Shown here one piece after another: positions 34,184-41,917 of a stretch of 52,720 nt of DNA. The notes beneath the pieces are model-generated. The model searched no databases. It saw only the letters and a program-made list of their open reading frames with translations, and was not told the DNA's origin. The stretch is from an uncultured Eisenbergiella sp. GTDB taxonomy: Bacteria; Bacillota; Clostridia; Lachnospirales; Lachnospiraceae. The stretch's first letter is position 1. Each line of letters opens with the position of its first letter. The stretch spans positions 1 to 52,720 of the forward strand of contig CANRMT010000004.1 of NCBI GenBank assembly GCA_947631815.1, given 5' to 3'. A program made the translations under genes and the position numbers.

Positions 34184-35470
34184 TCATCCGCACAGATACC
34201 GCTGCAGTCTTGCCGCATCGCTCCTTCTGCATTCCGCCAGCAGGAAAACGCCGTCCTCCTCGTATTCCATGGCACTGACCGCCGCATGCTCCTTCAGCCA
34301 GGATACGACTGCCCCGTCCGCATACGGGATCTTCATCCGGCATTCCACCATGCCCGCGAAGAGCTTCTCCCGGATCATGGTCAGGAGCGCGTCGAGCCCC
34401 AGCTGTTTCTTCGCGGAAAGATAGATCCTATCGCCGGAGATCTTCGGAAGGGCCTCCTCTTCCATCACCTTATCCGCCTTATTCATCACGAACAGGCAGG
34501 GAAGATGTCCTGCCTTCAGCTCCCGCAGCGTATCCTGCGACACCTTCAGCTGTTCCCTGTAGTGCGGATCGGAAAAATCCACCACATATATCAGCAGATC
34601 CGCCTCCACCGCCTCGGACAGCGTGGAACGGAACGCCTTCACCAGCGTATGCGGCAGCTTGTCGATAAAGCCCACCGTATCCGACAGCAGGAAGTCCCGG
34701 CCGTCCCCCGGAAAGATCCGGCGGACCGTCGTGTCCAGCGTGGCGAACAGCATGTCCTGCTCCAGCACCTTTTTCTCCTCCCGCCCTCCGTAGACGTCCA
34801 GCATGGCGTCCAGGAGCGTGGATTTCCCGGCGTTGGTATAGCCCACCAGCGCTGCGGCGGGCAGATCGCTCTCCCGACGCCGCTTCCGCTGTGTTGCCCG
34901 GTCCTGTTCCACGGCGGCCAGATCCCTGCGCAGCTCCGCCAGCCGCTTCTCGATCTTCCGCCGGTCCAGCTCCAGTCTGGTCTCGCCTGCGCCGCGGTTG
35001 GCAAGACCGCCTCCTGCCCCCCAGCCGCCACCGGCTCCCGCGCCGCCTCCCTGTCTGGACAGCGCCTTCCGCATACCCACCAGCCTGGGGAGCATGTACT
35101 GCAGACCGGCGCTCTCCACCTGCAGCCTGGCCTCTCTGGTCCTGGCCCGCCTCCCAAAGATCTCCAGGATCAGGCCGGTGCGGTCCAGCACCGCTACATC
35201 CATCGCCTCCTGCAGATTCCGCTGCTGTACGGGCGAGAGCGCATTGTCGAACACCGCGCATTCCGCGCCCGTCATTTCTGCCAGACGGCGCACTTCCTCC
35301 ACCTTGCCGCTCCCGATATAGGTGGCGGCGTTCACCGCGGGAAGATTCTGTACGGCGGTCGCCGTCACTTCCATTTCACAGGCCTCGGCCAGACTCTCCA
35401 GCTCCTCCATGGAATGCTCGAAATCCGTGCCGTTATTCAGATTGACGCCAACGAGAATCACTCTTTGCAT
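34184..35470 (-). CDS. hflX: Ribosome-associated GTPase HflX
   Basis: Splits stalled or hibernating 70S ribosomes during stress. 428 residues: an N-terminal HflX domain (AATYIGSGKVEEVRRLAE, FDNALSPVQQRNLQEA), a Gly-rich linker followed by GAGETRLELDRRKIEKRLAE, and a G domain with G1 GYTNAGKST, G3 DTVGF and G4 NKAD. ATG 35470 has GTGAGG 6 nt upstream. The long frame to 35671 overlaps the promoter and is rejected. Confidence 0.96.
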   Translation of the reverse strand: MQRVILVGVNLNNGTDFEHSMEELESLAEACEMEVTATAVQNLPAVNAATYIGSGKVEEVRRLAEMTGAECAVFDNALSPVQQRNLQEAMDVAVLDRTGLILEIFGRRARTREARLQVESAGLQYMLPRLVGMRKALSRQGGGAGAGGGWGAGGGLANRGAGETRLELDRRKIEKRLAELRRDLAAVEQDRATQRKRRRESDLPAAALVGYTNAGKSTLLDAMLDVYGGREEKKVLEQDMLFATLDTTVRRIFPGDGRDFLLSDTVGFIDKLPHTLVKAFRSTLSEAVEADLLIYVVDFSDPHYREQLKVSQDTLRELKAGHLPCLFVMNKADKVMEEEALPKISGDRIYLSAKKQLGLDALLTMIREKLFAGMVECRMKIPYADGAVVSWLKEHAAVSAMEYEEDGVFLLAECRRSDAARLQRYLCG

Positions 35471-35512
35471 GGATATCCTCACCTGAAGCATTTTGCCGCG
35501 GTATATGCACGG

Positions 35513-35562
35513 GCGGTCCGTCCCATCCTGTCCCGGCGCTTTTGCGCACAGCGGTCCGTCCC
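35513..35562 (-). repeat. 12-bp direct repeat in the hflX leader
   Basis: GCGGTCCGTCCC occurs at 35513-35524 and 35551-35562, period 38 bp. Between them is a small GCGC-TTTT-GCGC hairpin. All of it lies in the transcribed leader of hflX. Confidence 0.5.
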
Positions 35563-35576
35563 GCTTTTCCTTTTTT

Positions 35577-35605
35577 ATTATAATCAAAAAACCACAGGAC
35601 TTCAA
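35577..35605 (-). promoter_or_regulatory. Sigma-A promoter for hflX
   Basis: Minus strand: -35 TTGAAG, 17-bp T-rich spacer, perfect -10 TATAAT. The leader is about 100 nt. Confidence 0.88.
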
Positions 35606-35662
35606 CAGGAGAAATGCAAATCGCATTTTCCGGGAAGTTCCCGCGGTTTTGAATGACTTTTG

Positions 35663-35702
35663 AAAAAACATGCGCGGCGGGGGACCGGGCTTCGGACGCG
35701 CA
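35663..35702 (-). terminator. Terminator after spoVAD
   Basis: TGCGCG pairs with CGCGCA around a GC-rich loop and is followed by a TG and six T residues on the minus strand, beginning 9 bp after the spoVAD stop. Confidence 0.75.
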
Positions 35703-35710
35703 GCCGCTTT

Positions 35711-36772
35711 TTAGCCGATATGCTCGAGCACCACGCCGTGAGCGATGCCGGGAACGTTCCGGCCCTCGTTATAGCTGGTTTTGGAGAGAAGCGCGCCCGT
35801 GGGCACGAACAGCACCCGCCTCCAGCTCCCTTCCTCGATCTTTTTCAGGATATAGGCGGACAGCACGGCCGCCGAACAGCCGCAGCCCGATCCCCCCGCG
35901 TGAGTATCCTGCCTCTTCGCGTCGTAGATCTCGATCCCGCAGTCCGTATGGCGCTGTGAAATGTCGATCCCGCGCTCCGCGAGCAGATCCAGGAGCGCCT
36001 GCCGCCCCACGCTCCCCAGATCGCCCGTGACGATCTGATCGTAATCCTCCGGGGCGCGGCCGAAATCCCGCAGATTGCAGGCGATGGTATCCGCCGCCGC
36101 GGGAGCCATGCAGGCGCCCATGTTCAGGCTGTCGCGGATGCCGTAATCCACGATCCTGCCCGGCGTGATCCCCGTGAGGATCGCTCTCGCCCCCTCCCTC
36201 CGGCTGCTGCCCAGGATGAAGGCGCCGCTCCCCGTCACCGTCCAGGTGGCCGAAAGGGGGCGCTGATTCCCGTAGCCCAGCGGGAAACGGAATTCCTTCT
36301 CCGCACTGCAGAAATGACTGCTCGTGACGCAGCCCACATGATCGGCGAACCCTCCGCAGACCGCCATCGCCCCCAGGCTCAGCGCCAGCCCGCAGGTCGA
36401 ACAAGCCCCGTAGAGCCCGAACAGCGGGATCTCATACTGGAGCAGTCCGAAGCTGGTGGCGATCCCCTGTCCCAGCAGATCGCCGGCGAAAAGGCAGCGG
36501 ATGTCCGTCGTGTTCAGCCCGGCCTTTTGGACCGCCAGGTGCAGGGCGTCCCGCTGCAGACAGCTCTCCGCCTCCTCCCAGGTGTTCCCGCCGAACAGAT
36601 CGTCCTCCCCGACCGCGTCGAACAGCTCTCCCAGCGGTCCCTCGCCCTCTTTTTTCCCGACGACGGACGCGCTGGACTCCAAAAAAACGGGCGCCGGGAA
36701 TCTCACGCTCTGTCTGCCGCGCGCAAACATCGCCCTTTTCCCCGGCGCCCCGCCGTATTCCTGATCATACAT
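35711..36772 (-). CDS. spoVAD: Stage V sporulation protein AD, standing alone
   Basis: Thiolase-fold protein of the SpoVA channel that binds dipicolinic acid for loading into the developing spore. 353 residues with GRQSVRFPAPVFLESSASVV, NTTDIRCLFAGDLLGQG, the Cys region YGACSTCGLALSLG, and C-terminal GGSGCGCSAAVLSAYIL. GGAGGG 7 nt before the ATG sets the start. Normally spoVAD sits with spoVAC and spoVAE; here the neighbours are hflX (own promoter) and a LytTR regulator, and a terminator follows at once. The other spoVA genes must lie elsewhere if present. I see no clear sigma-G promoter in the 70-bp upstream gap. Confidence 0.93.
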   Translation of the reverse strand: MYDQEYGGAPGKRAMFARGRQSVRFPAPVFLESSASVVGKKEGEGPLGELFDAVGEDDLFGGNTWEEAESCLQRDALHLAVQKAGLNTTDIRCLFAGDLLGQGIATSFGLLQYEIPLFGLYGACSTCGLALSLGAMAVCGGFADHVGCVTSSHFCSAEKEFRFPLGYGNQRPLSATWTVTGSGAFILGSSRREGARAILTGITPGRIVDYGIRDSLNMGACMAPAAADTIACNLRDFGRAPEDYDQIVTGDLGSVGRQALLDLLAERGIDISQRHTDCGIEIYDAKRQDTHAGGSGCGCSAAVLSAYILKKIEEGSWRRVLFVPTGALLSKTSYNEGRNVPGIAHGVVLEHIG

Positions 36773-36842
36773 ACCGTTCCCTCCGCACTGATAGAATCTG
36801 CTAAATACGCTTCTCCATCAGTATCGGACGGTTCCGCCTGTC

Positions 36843-37556
36843 TTATACCTCCTTTTCACCCAGATACTGCAGAAAGACCTCTTTGGCATTCGCATATCTG
36901 GGCCTGCTGACCGGGATCGTCTTGCCGTCCGTCAGCTCCACACCCTTCGCGGAAAAGAAACGGATCCGCTTCATGTTCACCAGGTAGCTCTGATGGACGC
37001 GCACAAAGAACTCCGGCAGCTTCTCCTCCAGATCCCCCAGCTTCATATTCACACGGATATCCTCATTCGCCGTATGGACCGTGAGCACGCGGCGCTCGCT
37101 CTCCACATACCAGATATCCTCCGCCCTGACCCGGGCGATAAAGCTCTTGGATATCAGCGTGACGGAAGCCGCCTCGGTCTCACCGATCTGCTCCAGCGCA
37201 CGGTCAACGGCCTCAAAGAGCTTCTCCTGACGGATCGGCTTCGTCAGAAGGTAAACCGGGTTCGCATCGAAGATATCCTCCGCGCACTCCAGCTGGGCCG
37301 TGGAAAAGATCACCTTCACGCCGTCAAAAAGCTCCTGTACCTGCTTCGCCGCGCTAATCGCGCCGTCATCCTCCGCTCTGACGTCCATGATGATGATATC
37401 GGCCCTTTTGCGTTCATCCCTCTGCCACGCACGCAGCAGCTCTCCCCCGGACGGATAAACGGCGATCTGCAATTCTCTCCTGTACTGTGCGGCGAGCATC
37501 CGGCGCATGGAATCCAGTACGTCCGCATTGCCGTCGCATATCGCGAGCTTTCTCAT
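36843..37556 (-). CDS. LytTR-family response regulator, orphan
   Basis: 237 residues. A receiver domain (residues ~1-120: LAICDGNADVL, IIIMDVRA with the phospho-acceptor Asp, LLTKPI with the conserved Lys) is joined to a LytTR DNA-binding domain (WYVESERRVLTVHTANEDIR, LPEFFVRVHQSYLVNMKRI). The second acidic residue of the usual receiver DD/ED pair may be Asp8, with Gly9 beside it. No histidine kinase is adjacent. A paired 8-bp direct repeat lies just upstream and could be an autoregulatory site. Confidence 0.92.
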   Translation of the reverse strand: MRKLAICDGNADVLDSMRRMLAAQYRRELQIAVYPSGGELLRAWQRDERKRADIIIMDVRAEDDGAISAAKQVQELFDGVKVIFSTAQLECAEDIFDANPVYLLTKPIRQEKLFEAVDRALEQIGETEAASVTLISKSFIARVRAEDIWYVESERRVLTVHTANEDIRVNMKLGDLEEKLPEFFVRVHQSYLVNMKRIRFFSAKGVELTDGKTIPVSRPRYANAKEVFLQYLGEKEV

Positions 37557-37807
37557 AGTGTTCCCCTCTTCTGTAACAAGACACCTGTAACACTTTTAGA
37601 GTAGAATTTATCGCTGCTGCCTGATCTGTACTGTTTTCCCCCTCTGAGCTTATATTAACACACTCCCCAGATTTTGTGCTAAACTGGATAAAATCTGTAT
37701 CTGAAAAGTCAAATATTGTCATTCGCAATAACAATATTCCGGCAATTTTTAGGCATAAAATATGATTTTGAAACAAATCCGCGCTTTTGGGCGCCGCGGA
37801 CGAAAAA
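37557..37807. other. AT-rich regulatory gap between the LytTR gene and pnp
   Basis: No gene is seen in this 250-bp AT-rich stretch. It contains the repeated CTGTAACA box and an 8-bp inverted repeat (AATATTGT/ACAATATT, 37712-37738). A clear sigma-A promoter could not be picked; TAATAT at about 37653-37658 is a possible -10 without a good -35. Confidence 0.5.
37571..37592 (-). promoter_or_regulatory. Paired 8-bp direct repeat before the LytTR gene
   Basis: CTGTAACA at 37571-37578 and 37585-37592 (TGTTACAG on the minus strand), period 14 bp, ends about 15 bp before the start codon. LytTR proteins bind paired direct repeats, so self-control is plausible. The spacing is shorter than that of the best-known AgrA sites. 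Confidence 0.4.
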
Positions 37808-37843
37808 CCGCCGCCCGGCCATAATCAGCTGCCGGTGCGGCGG
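37803..37843 (-). terminator. Strong terminator after pnp
   Basis: A 12-13-bp GC-rich stem (37808-37819 with 37831-37843) with an 11-nt loop is followed by five T residues on the minus strand, about 40 bp beyond the pnp stop. Confidence 0.9.
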
Positions 37844-37883
37844 TTCCGTATCCGTTATAGGGAGAATGCGTTCCGGTCCTGTA

Positions 37884-39974
37884 TCAGACCTGCGCGACAT
37901 CCTTCATGGAGAAGCTCATCCTGCCCATCTTGTCCTTGCCGAGGCAGACCACGGTCACCTTGTCGCCCAGCGTCAGGACATCTTCCACGCGGTTGATGCG
38001 CTGTCTGGCGATCTTGGAGATGTGGACCATGCCTTCCTTGCCCGGCGCGAACTCCACGAATGCGCCGAACTCCTTGATGCTCACCACGACGCCCTTGAAG
38101 ATCTGTCCGGCCTCGAAATCGGTGACGATGATGCGGACCATTTCCGCCGCCTTATCCATCATCTCCTTGTCGGTGCCGCAGATGGATACGTTGCCGTCGT
38201 CCGTGATATCGATCTTCACGCCGGTACGGGCAATGATCTCATTGATCGTCTTGCCTCTCTGGCCGACCACGTCGCCGATCTTCTCGGGATCGATCTGAAT
38301 GGAGATGATCTTGGGCGCATAAGGGCCGACCTCCGGCCTGGGCTGCGCGATGCAGGGCGCCATGATCTCGTTGAGAATGTATTCTCTGGCTTCCTTCGTG
38401 CGCGCAATGGCCTCTTCCACGATGGGTCTGGTCAGGCCGTGGATCTTGATATCCATCTGGATGGCGGTGATGCCGTCATGCGTACCGGCCACCTTGAAGT
38501 CCATATCGCCGAAGAAATCCTCCAGCCCCTGGATATCCGTCAGCACGATATAATCGTCGTCCGTATCGCCCGTCACCAGACCGCAGGAAATGCCCGCGAC
38601 AGCCTTCTTGATCGGCACGCCCGCCGCCATCAGGGACAGCGTAGAGGCGCAGACGGAAGCCTGCGAGGTGGAACCGTTGGACTCAAAGGTCTCGGACACG
38701 GTACGGATCGCGTAAGGGAACTCCTCTTCGGAGGGGAGCACGGGCAGGAGCGCTTTTTCCGCCAGCGCGCCGTGACCGATCTCCCGGCGTCCCGGCCCTC
38801 TGGGAGGCTTGGTCTCGCCTACCGAATAGGACGGGAAATTGTAATGGTGCATATATCTCTTGGAGACTTCGTTCTCATCCAGACCGTCGATGCGCTGCAT
38901 CTCAGACAGCGGCGCCAGCGTGCAGACATTGCAGATCTGGGTCTGGCCGCGGGTGAACATGCTGGAGCCGTGCACGCGGGGGATGATGTCGATCTCCGCC
39001 GCCAGCGGACGGATCTCTTTGATCGCGCGGCCGTCGGGCCTCTTGTGATCCTTCAGGATCATCTTGCGGACCGTCTTCTTCTGATACTGATATACCGCCT
39101 CGCCCAGGACGGCCAGCCATTCCTCATTGCCTGCGAAAGCCTCCTCCAGTCTGGCGGTGATGCTACGGATGTTCTCCTCGCGCACCTGCTTCACATCGGT
39201 GAACACGGCCTCTTCCATCTCTTCGGGAGGCACGATCTCTTTGATCGCGGCGAACAGCTCCTCCGGGACCGCGCAGCTCGTGTAAGTATGCTTCGGCTTC
39301 CCTACTTCGGCGACGATCTTGTTGATGAAGGCGATGATCGTCTGGTTGATCTCGTGCGCCTGATAGATCGCCTCGATCATCTTCGCTTCAGGCACCTCTT
39401 TGGCGCCGGCCTCGATCATGATCACCTTCTCGGCGGTGGAGGCCACCGTCAGCTGCAGGTCTCCCTTCTTCCACTGCTCCTGGCTGGGGTTGACGACGAA
39501 CTCGCCGTCCACCAGACCCATCTGCGTCATGGCGCAGGGGCCGTCAAACGGGATATCGGAAATGCAGGTCGCGATGGCGGAGCCCAGCATGGCCACCAGC
39601 TCGGGGCGGCAGGCAGGGTCCACGGAAAGGACCAGGTTGTCCAGCGTCACATCATTGCGGTAATCCTTGGGGAACAGCGGACGCATCGGCCGGTCGATCA
39701 CGCGCGCGGTCAGCACGGAATTCTCGCTGGCCTTGCCCTCTCTCTTGTTGAATCCGCCCGGGATCTTGCCCACTGCATAAAGCTTCTCTTCAAATTCCAC
39801 GGAAAGCGGGAAGAAATCGATCCCTTCCCTGGGTTTCTCACTGGCGGTCGCCGTGGACAGCACCGTGGTATCGCCATAGTGCATGAACGCCGCCCCGTTC
39901 GCCTGGGCGGCTACTCTGCCGATATCGACGCTCAGGGTGCGTCCGCCCAGCTCCATTGTAAAAGTTTTGTACAT
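37884..39974 (-). CDS. pnp: Polyribonucleotide nucleotidyltransferase (PNPase)
   Basis: 3'-5' phosphorolytic exoribonuclease acting in mRNA decay. 696 residues: two RNase PH domains (MELGGRTLSVDIGRVAAQAN, then LKDHKRPDGRAIKEIRPLAAE and KALLPVLPSEEEFPYAIR), a KH domain (EKIGDVVGQRGKTINEII) and a C-terminal S1 domain (FKGVVVSIKEFGAFVEFAPG). ATG 39974 follows GAGAGG, and longer frames have no SD. It is downstream of rpsO with a stem-loop between, the conserved rpsO-pnp arrangement. Confidence 0.98.
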   Translation of the reverse strand: MYKTFTMELGGRTLSVDIGRVAAQANGAAFMHYGDTTVLSTATASEKPREGIDFFPLSVEFEEKLYAVGKIPGGFNKREGKASENSVLTARVIDRPMRPLFPKDYRNDVTLDNLVLSVDPACRPELVAMLGSAIATCISDIPFDGPCAMTQMGLVDGEFVVNPSQEQWKKGDLQLTVASTAEKVIMIEAGAKEVPEAKMIEAIYQAHEINQTIIAFINKIVAEVGKPKHTYTSCAVPEELFAAIKEIVPPEEMEEAVFTDVKQVREENIRSITARLEEAFAGNEEWLAVLGEAVYQYQKKTVRKMILKDHKRPDGRAIKEIRPLAAEIDIIPRVHGSSMFTRGQTQICNVCTLAPLSEMQRIDGLDENEVSKRYMHHYNFPSYSVGETKPPRGPGRREIGHGALAEKALLPVLPSEEEFPYAIRTVSETFESNGSTSQASVCASTLSLMAAGVPIKKAVAGISCGLVTGDTDDDYIVLTDIQGLEDFFGDMDFKVAGTHDGITAIQMDIKIHGLTRPIVEEAIARTKEAREYILNEIMAPCIAQPRPEVGPYAPKIISIQIDPEKIGDVVGQRGKTINEIIARTGVKIDITDDGNVSICGTDKEMMDKAAEMVRIIVTDFEAGQIFKGVVVSIKEFGAFVEFAPGKEGMVHISKIARQRINRVEDVLTLGDKVTVVCLGKDKMGRMSFSMKDVAQV

Positions 39975-40071
39975 TTTTCCTCTCATTCCGCCGCTCCTGC
40001 GGCCTTCAACTCCTGGAGTCCGCGCCATGCGCCGCACAAACTCCGTCTCTCCTTTTCCTGAACAGAAGAAA

Positions 40072-40110
40072 GGCGGAAAGGCCGGCATATCTGCCGCCCC
40101 CGATTCCGCC
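40072..40110 (-). terminator. Stem-loop between rpsO and pnp
   Basis: GGCGGAA pairs with TTCCGCC across a 25-nt loop, followed by a T-rich run on the minus strand. In E. coli this interval holds a terminator and an RNase III site that controls pnp mRNA; the same role here is inference. Confidence 0.65.
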
Positions 40111-40124
40111 TTATCCTTCAGACC

Positions 40125-40391
40125 TTATTTTCTGATGCCGAGTCTCTCGATCAGGGAACGATATCTCTCGATGTCATTCCTCTTCAGGTAATCCAGCAGT
40201 CCTCTTCTCTGACCTACCATCTGCAGAAGTCCTCTCCTGGAATGGTGATCCTTGGGATTGTTCTTCAGATGCTCCGTCAGCTCCTGGATCCTGGCCGTCA
40301 GTACGGCCACCTGAACCTCCGGTGAACCCGTATCGCCTTCTGTCCGCGCATACTCTTTGATGATCGCCGTCTTCTTTTCCTTGGAAATCAT
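40125..40391 (-). CDS. rpsO: 30S ribosomal protein S15
   Basis: 88 residues, normal length, beginning [20 protein letters not shown] and containing [20 protein letters not shown]. It binds 16S rRNA early in platform assembly. AAAGGAGG stands 7 nt before ATG 40391, and the TTG two codons upstream is not needed. Transcribed from a clear promoter with an ~85-nt leader that contains a GAGAG/CTCTC stem. S15 genes are often self-regulated through such leaders, which is possible here. Confidence 0.98.
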   Translation of the reverse strand: MISKEKKTAIIKEYARTEGDTGSPEVQVAVLTARIQELTEHLKNNPKDHHSRRGLLQMVGQRRGLLDYLKRNDIERYRSLIERLGIRK

Positions 40392-40482
40392 ATCCAAACC
40401 TCCTTTATTTTATGACCGCCTGACACTAAGAGGAAGGTCGGAGAGTCCTCTCTCTGAGCATCGGCTGATTTCATACCCAATA

Positions 40483-40511
40483 ACTATACCATACCGTTTC
40501 GGATCTGTAAA
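40483..40511 (-). promoter_or_regulatory. Sigma-A promoter for rpsO-pnp
   Basis: Minus strand: -35 TTTACA, 17-bp spacer, -10 TATAGT. It lies between the big inverted repeat and the rpsO leader, so the repeat is upstream of, not inside, this transcript. Confidence 0.85.
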
Positions 40512-40548
40512 CAAAAATTTTTACGTTTTCACGTCTGACGCTCTGAAA

Positions 40549-40728
40549 AAAACCATCGGGCAGCAGGCGCCGCCGTCCGTATGCATTCCTTTTCCGGACC
40601 CGCTCCCGCTCAGAGAAAAACGCAGCGGACACTAGGCTCGTGAAGGACCTCGCCAAGTGCCGGCGTTTTTCTAAGGTCCGGGAAAATGGAATGCATACGG
40701 ACGGCGGCGCCTGCTGCCCGATGGTTTT
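40549..40728. mobile_element. 180-bp near-perfect inverted repeat, MITE-like
   Basis: Arms of 52 and 54 nt (40549-40600 and 40675-40728) are reverse complements except for two single-base indels. They carry the palindromic GGCGCC and ATGCAT within GCAGGCGCCGCCGTCCGTAT. An inner 10-bp stem (AGAAAAACGC, 40614-40623 with 40663-40672) and a 39-nt loop complete one large hairpin. It encodes no protein, though both strands read the same spurious peptide. It starts 16 bp after the stop of the cell-wall hydrolase gene and has seven T residues on its far side on the minus strand, so it may also terminate that gene. No transposase is nearby. Confidence 0.7.
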
Positions 40729-40744
40729 CCAAAGCGACAAACGC

Positions 40745-41779
40745 TCAGCTCAGGACGCGTCTCACACAGGCGGGCGTCCGGTAGCCCACGTTGGAGATCT
40801 TGATGCCGGTACGGGGGCTGCTGGCGTGGATCACCTGGCCGTTGCCGATGTAGATCGCCACGTGGTTGATGTCGCCGTTCTTCGCGTAAAAGATCAGATC
40901 GCCAGGCAACGCCTCCGATAGAGAAATGCTTTTGCCCATCTGTGCCTGGCTGCCGGAATGATGCGGCAGTCTGACGCCGTAATGCGCGAACACGCTCAGC
41001 ACGAACCCGGAACAGTCCGCGCCGCCCGTCAGGCTCGTCCCGCCCCAGACATAGGGATTGCCCAGGAACTGCTTCGCGTAGTTCACCAGATCCACGCGCA
41101 GGTCGGAAATGCCCTGTCCGTACTGCAGCTCCACCAGCGTGACGGCCTTTTCCAGCTTCTTGGAGACCTCCACGTAGTCCGCGGATACATAGGCTTCCTC
41201 GTCGTCCAGCATGACCTTGACCCAGCCGTCCAGCGCTTCCACCACTTCCAGTTCCTCGCCTTCCGCCACCTGCGTGATGACCGGGGCCTCCAGGCTCGGC
41301 TCTTCCCGGACGCGAAGGCCTCCGGCAGTGCTCACCGCCATATCCGCGGCCTCATTGTCCGCCAGCTCCCTCGCTTCGGCGCCTGTCAGCAGATAGTCTC
41401 CGCGGACATAGCCCTCCACATTGCCGGACTTGATGTGATACCAGCCGTTCTCCTCTCCCAGTACCTCGGCGCCCGCATGGCGGGGCATCTTACCCACGAT
41501 GCCGTACTCCTCGCCGGGGCCCTTGCGGACGTTCAGATAATCGTCCACATTGGCGATGCCGAGATTCTCAAAACCGTATATCTTCTTCCGCTCCTCCCGG
41601 GCGTTCTCCGCCGCGGCGAGATATTCCCCGCTGTCCAGCGTCTCGTCCAGAAGCGCGCCTACCCCCGCGGACTGGACCGTATCGTGGATCGTCCCTTCCG
41701 GAGAAGCCGCATGGACCGTCATCCCGGCGCACAGCGCGCACACGGCGGCAAAAACGGAGAATTTTATCATTCTGTACAT
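40745..41779 (-). CDS. Secreted NlpC/P60 peptidoglycan hydrolase with SH3 domains
   Basis: 344 residues with an N-terminal signal peptide (FSVFAAVCALCAGMTVHA). Two bacterial SH3 domains follow (DDYLNVRKGPGEEYGIVGKM; GGLRVREEPSLEAPVITQV) and then an NlpC/P60 catalytic domain with Cys in ADCSGFVLS, His in DINHVAIYIG and a final His in QVIHASS. These cut gamma-D-Glu-diamino acid bonds in peptidoglycan stems. The promoter is full consensus and is followed by a WalR-type box, fitting control by the cell-wall stress system. Confidence 0.95.
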   Translation of the reverse strand: MYRMIKFSVFAAVCALCAGMTVHAASPEGTIHDTVQSAGVGALLDETLDSGEYLAAAENAREERKKIYGFENLGIANVDDYLNVRKGPGEEYGIVGKMPRHAGAEVLGEENGWYHIKSGNVEGYVRGDYLLTGAEARELADNEAADMAVSTAGGLRVREEPSLEAPVITQVAEGEELEVVEALDGWVKVMLDDEEAYVSADYVEVSKKLEKAVTLVELQYGQGISDLRVDLVNYAKQFLGNPYVWGGTSLTGGADCSGFVLSVFAHYGVRLPHHSGSQAQMGKSISLSEALPGDLIFYAKNGDINHVAIYIGNGQVIHASSPRTGIKISNVGYRTPACVRRVLS

Positions 41780-41817
41780 TTCAGATCACCCTGGTATGTA
41801 ATATTTCGTCTCAGATC

Positions 41818-41834
41818 GTAACAATTCCGTAACA
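41818..41834 (-). promoter_or_regulatory. WalR-type box at the NlpC/P60 promoter
   Basis: Minus strand TGTTAC-GGAAT-TGTTAC fits the WalR (YycF) consensus TGTWAH-N5-TGTWAH exactly. It covers the expected transcription start. WalKR controls autolysin genes in Bacillus and Staphylococcus. Confidence 0.65.
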
Positions 41835-41839
41835 ATTAC

Positions 41840-41868
41840 ATTATAAAAAGCCGCCGGGGGATTGTCAA
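41840..41868 (-). promoter_or_regulatory. Consensus sigma-A promoter for the NlpC/P60 gene
   Basis: Minus strand: perfect TTGACA, 17-bp spacer, perfect TATAAT. It is the strongest promoter in the window. Confidence 0.93.
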
Positions 41869-41892
41869 TGTTAAATTCAGGAAAATTCCGCC

Positions 41893-41910
41893 GGGCGGTT
41901 CCCTCCGCCC
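41893..41910 (-). terminator. Short hairpin after the aldo/keto reductase gene
   Basis: GGGCGG pairs with CCGCCC over a 6-nt loop 8 bp after the stop. Only TTTT occurs some bases later, so termination is uncertain. Confidence 0.45.
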
Positions 41911-41917
41911 GCTTTCG

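Noticed and set aside
37716-40061. 781-codon plus-strand frame
   Set aside because: Mirror image of pnp; composition typical of a reverse-strand shadow.
40357-40740. Two small frames on opposite strands sharing KTIGQQAPPSVCIPF
   Set aside because: The shared peptide only reflects the two arms of the inverted repeat read on opposite strands.
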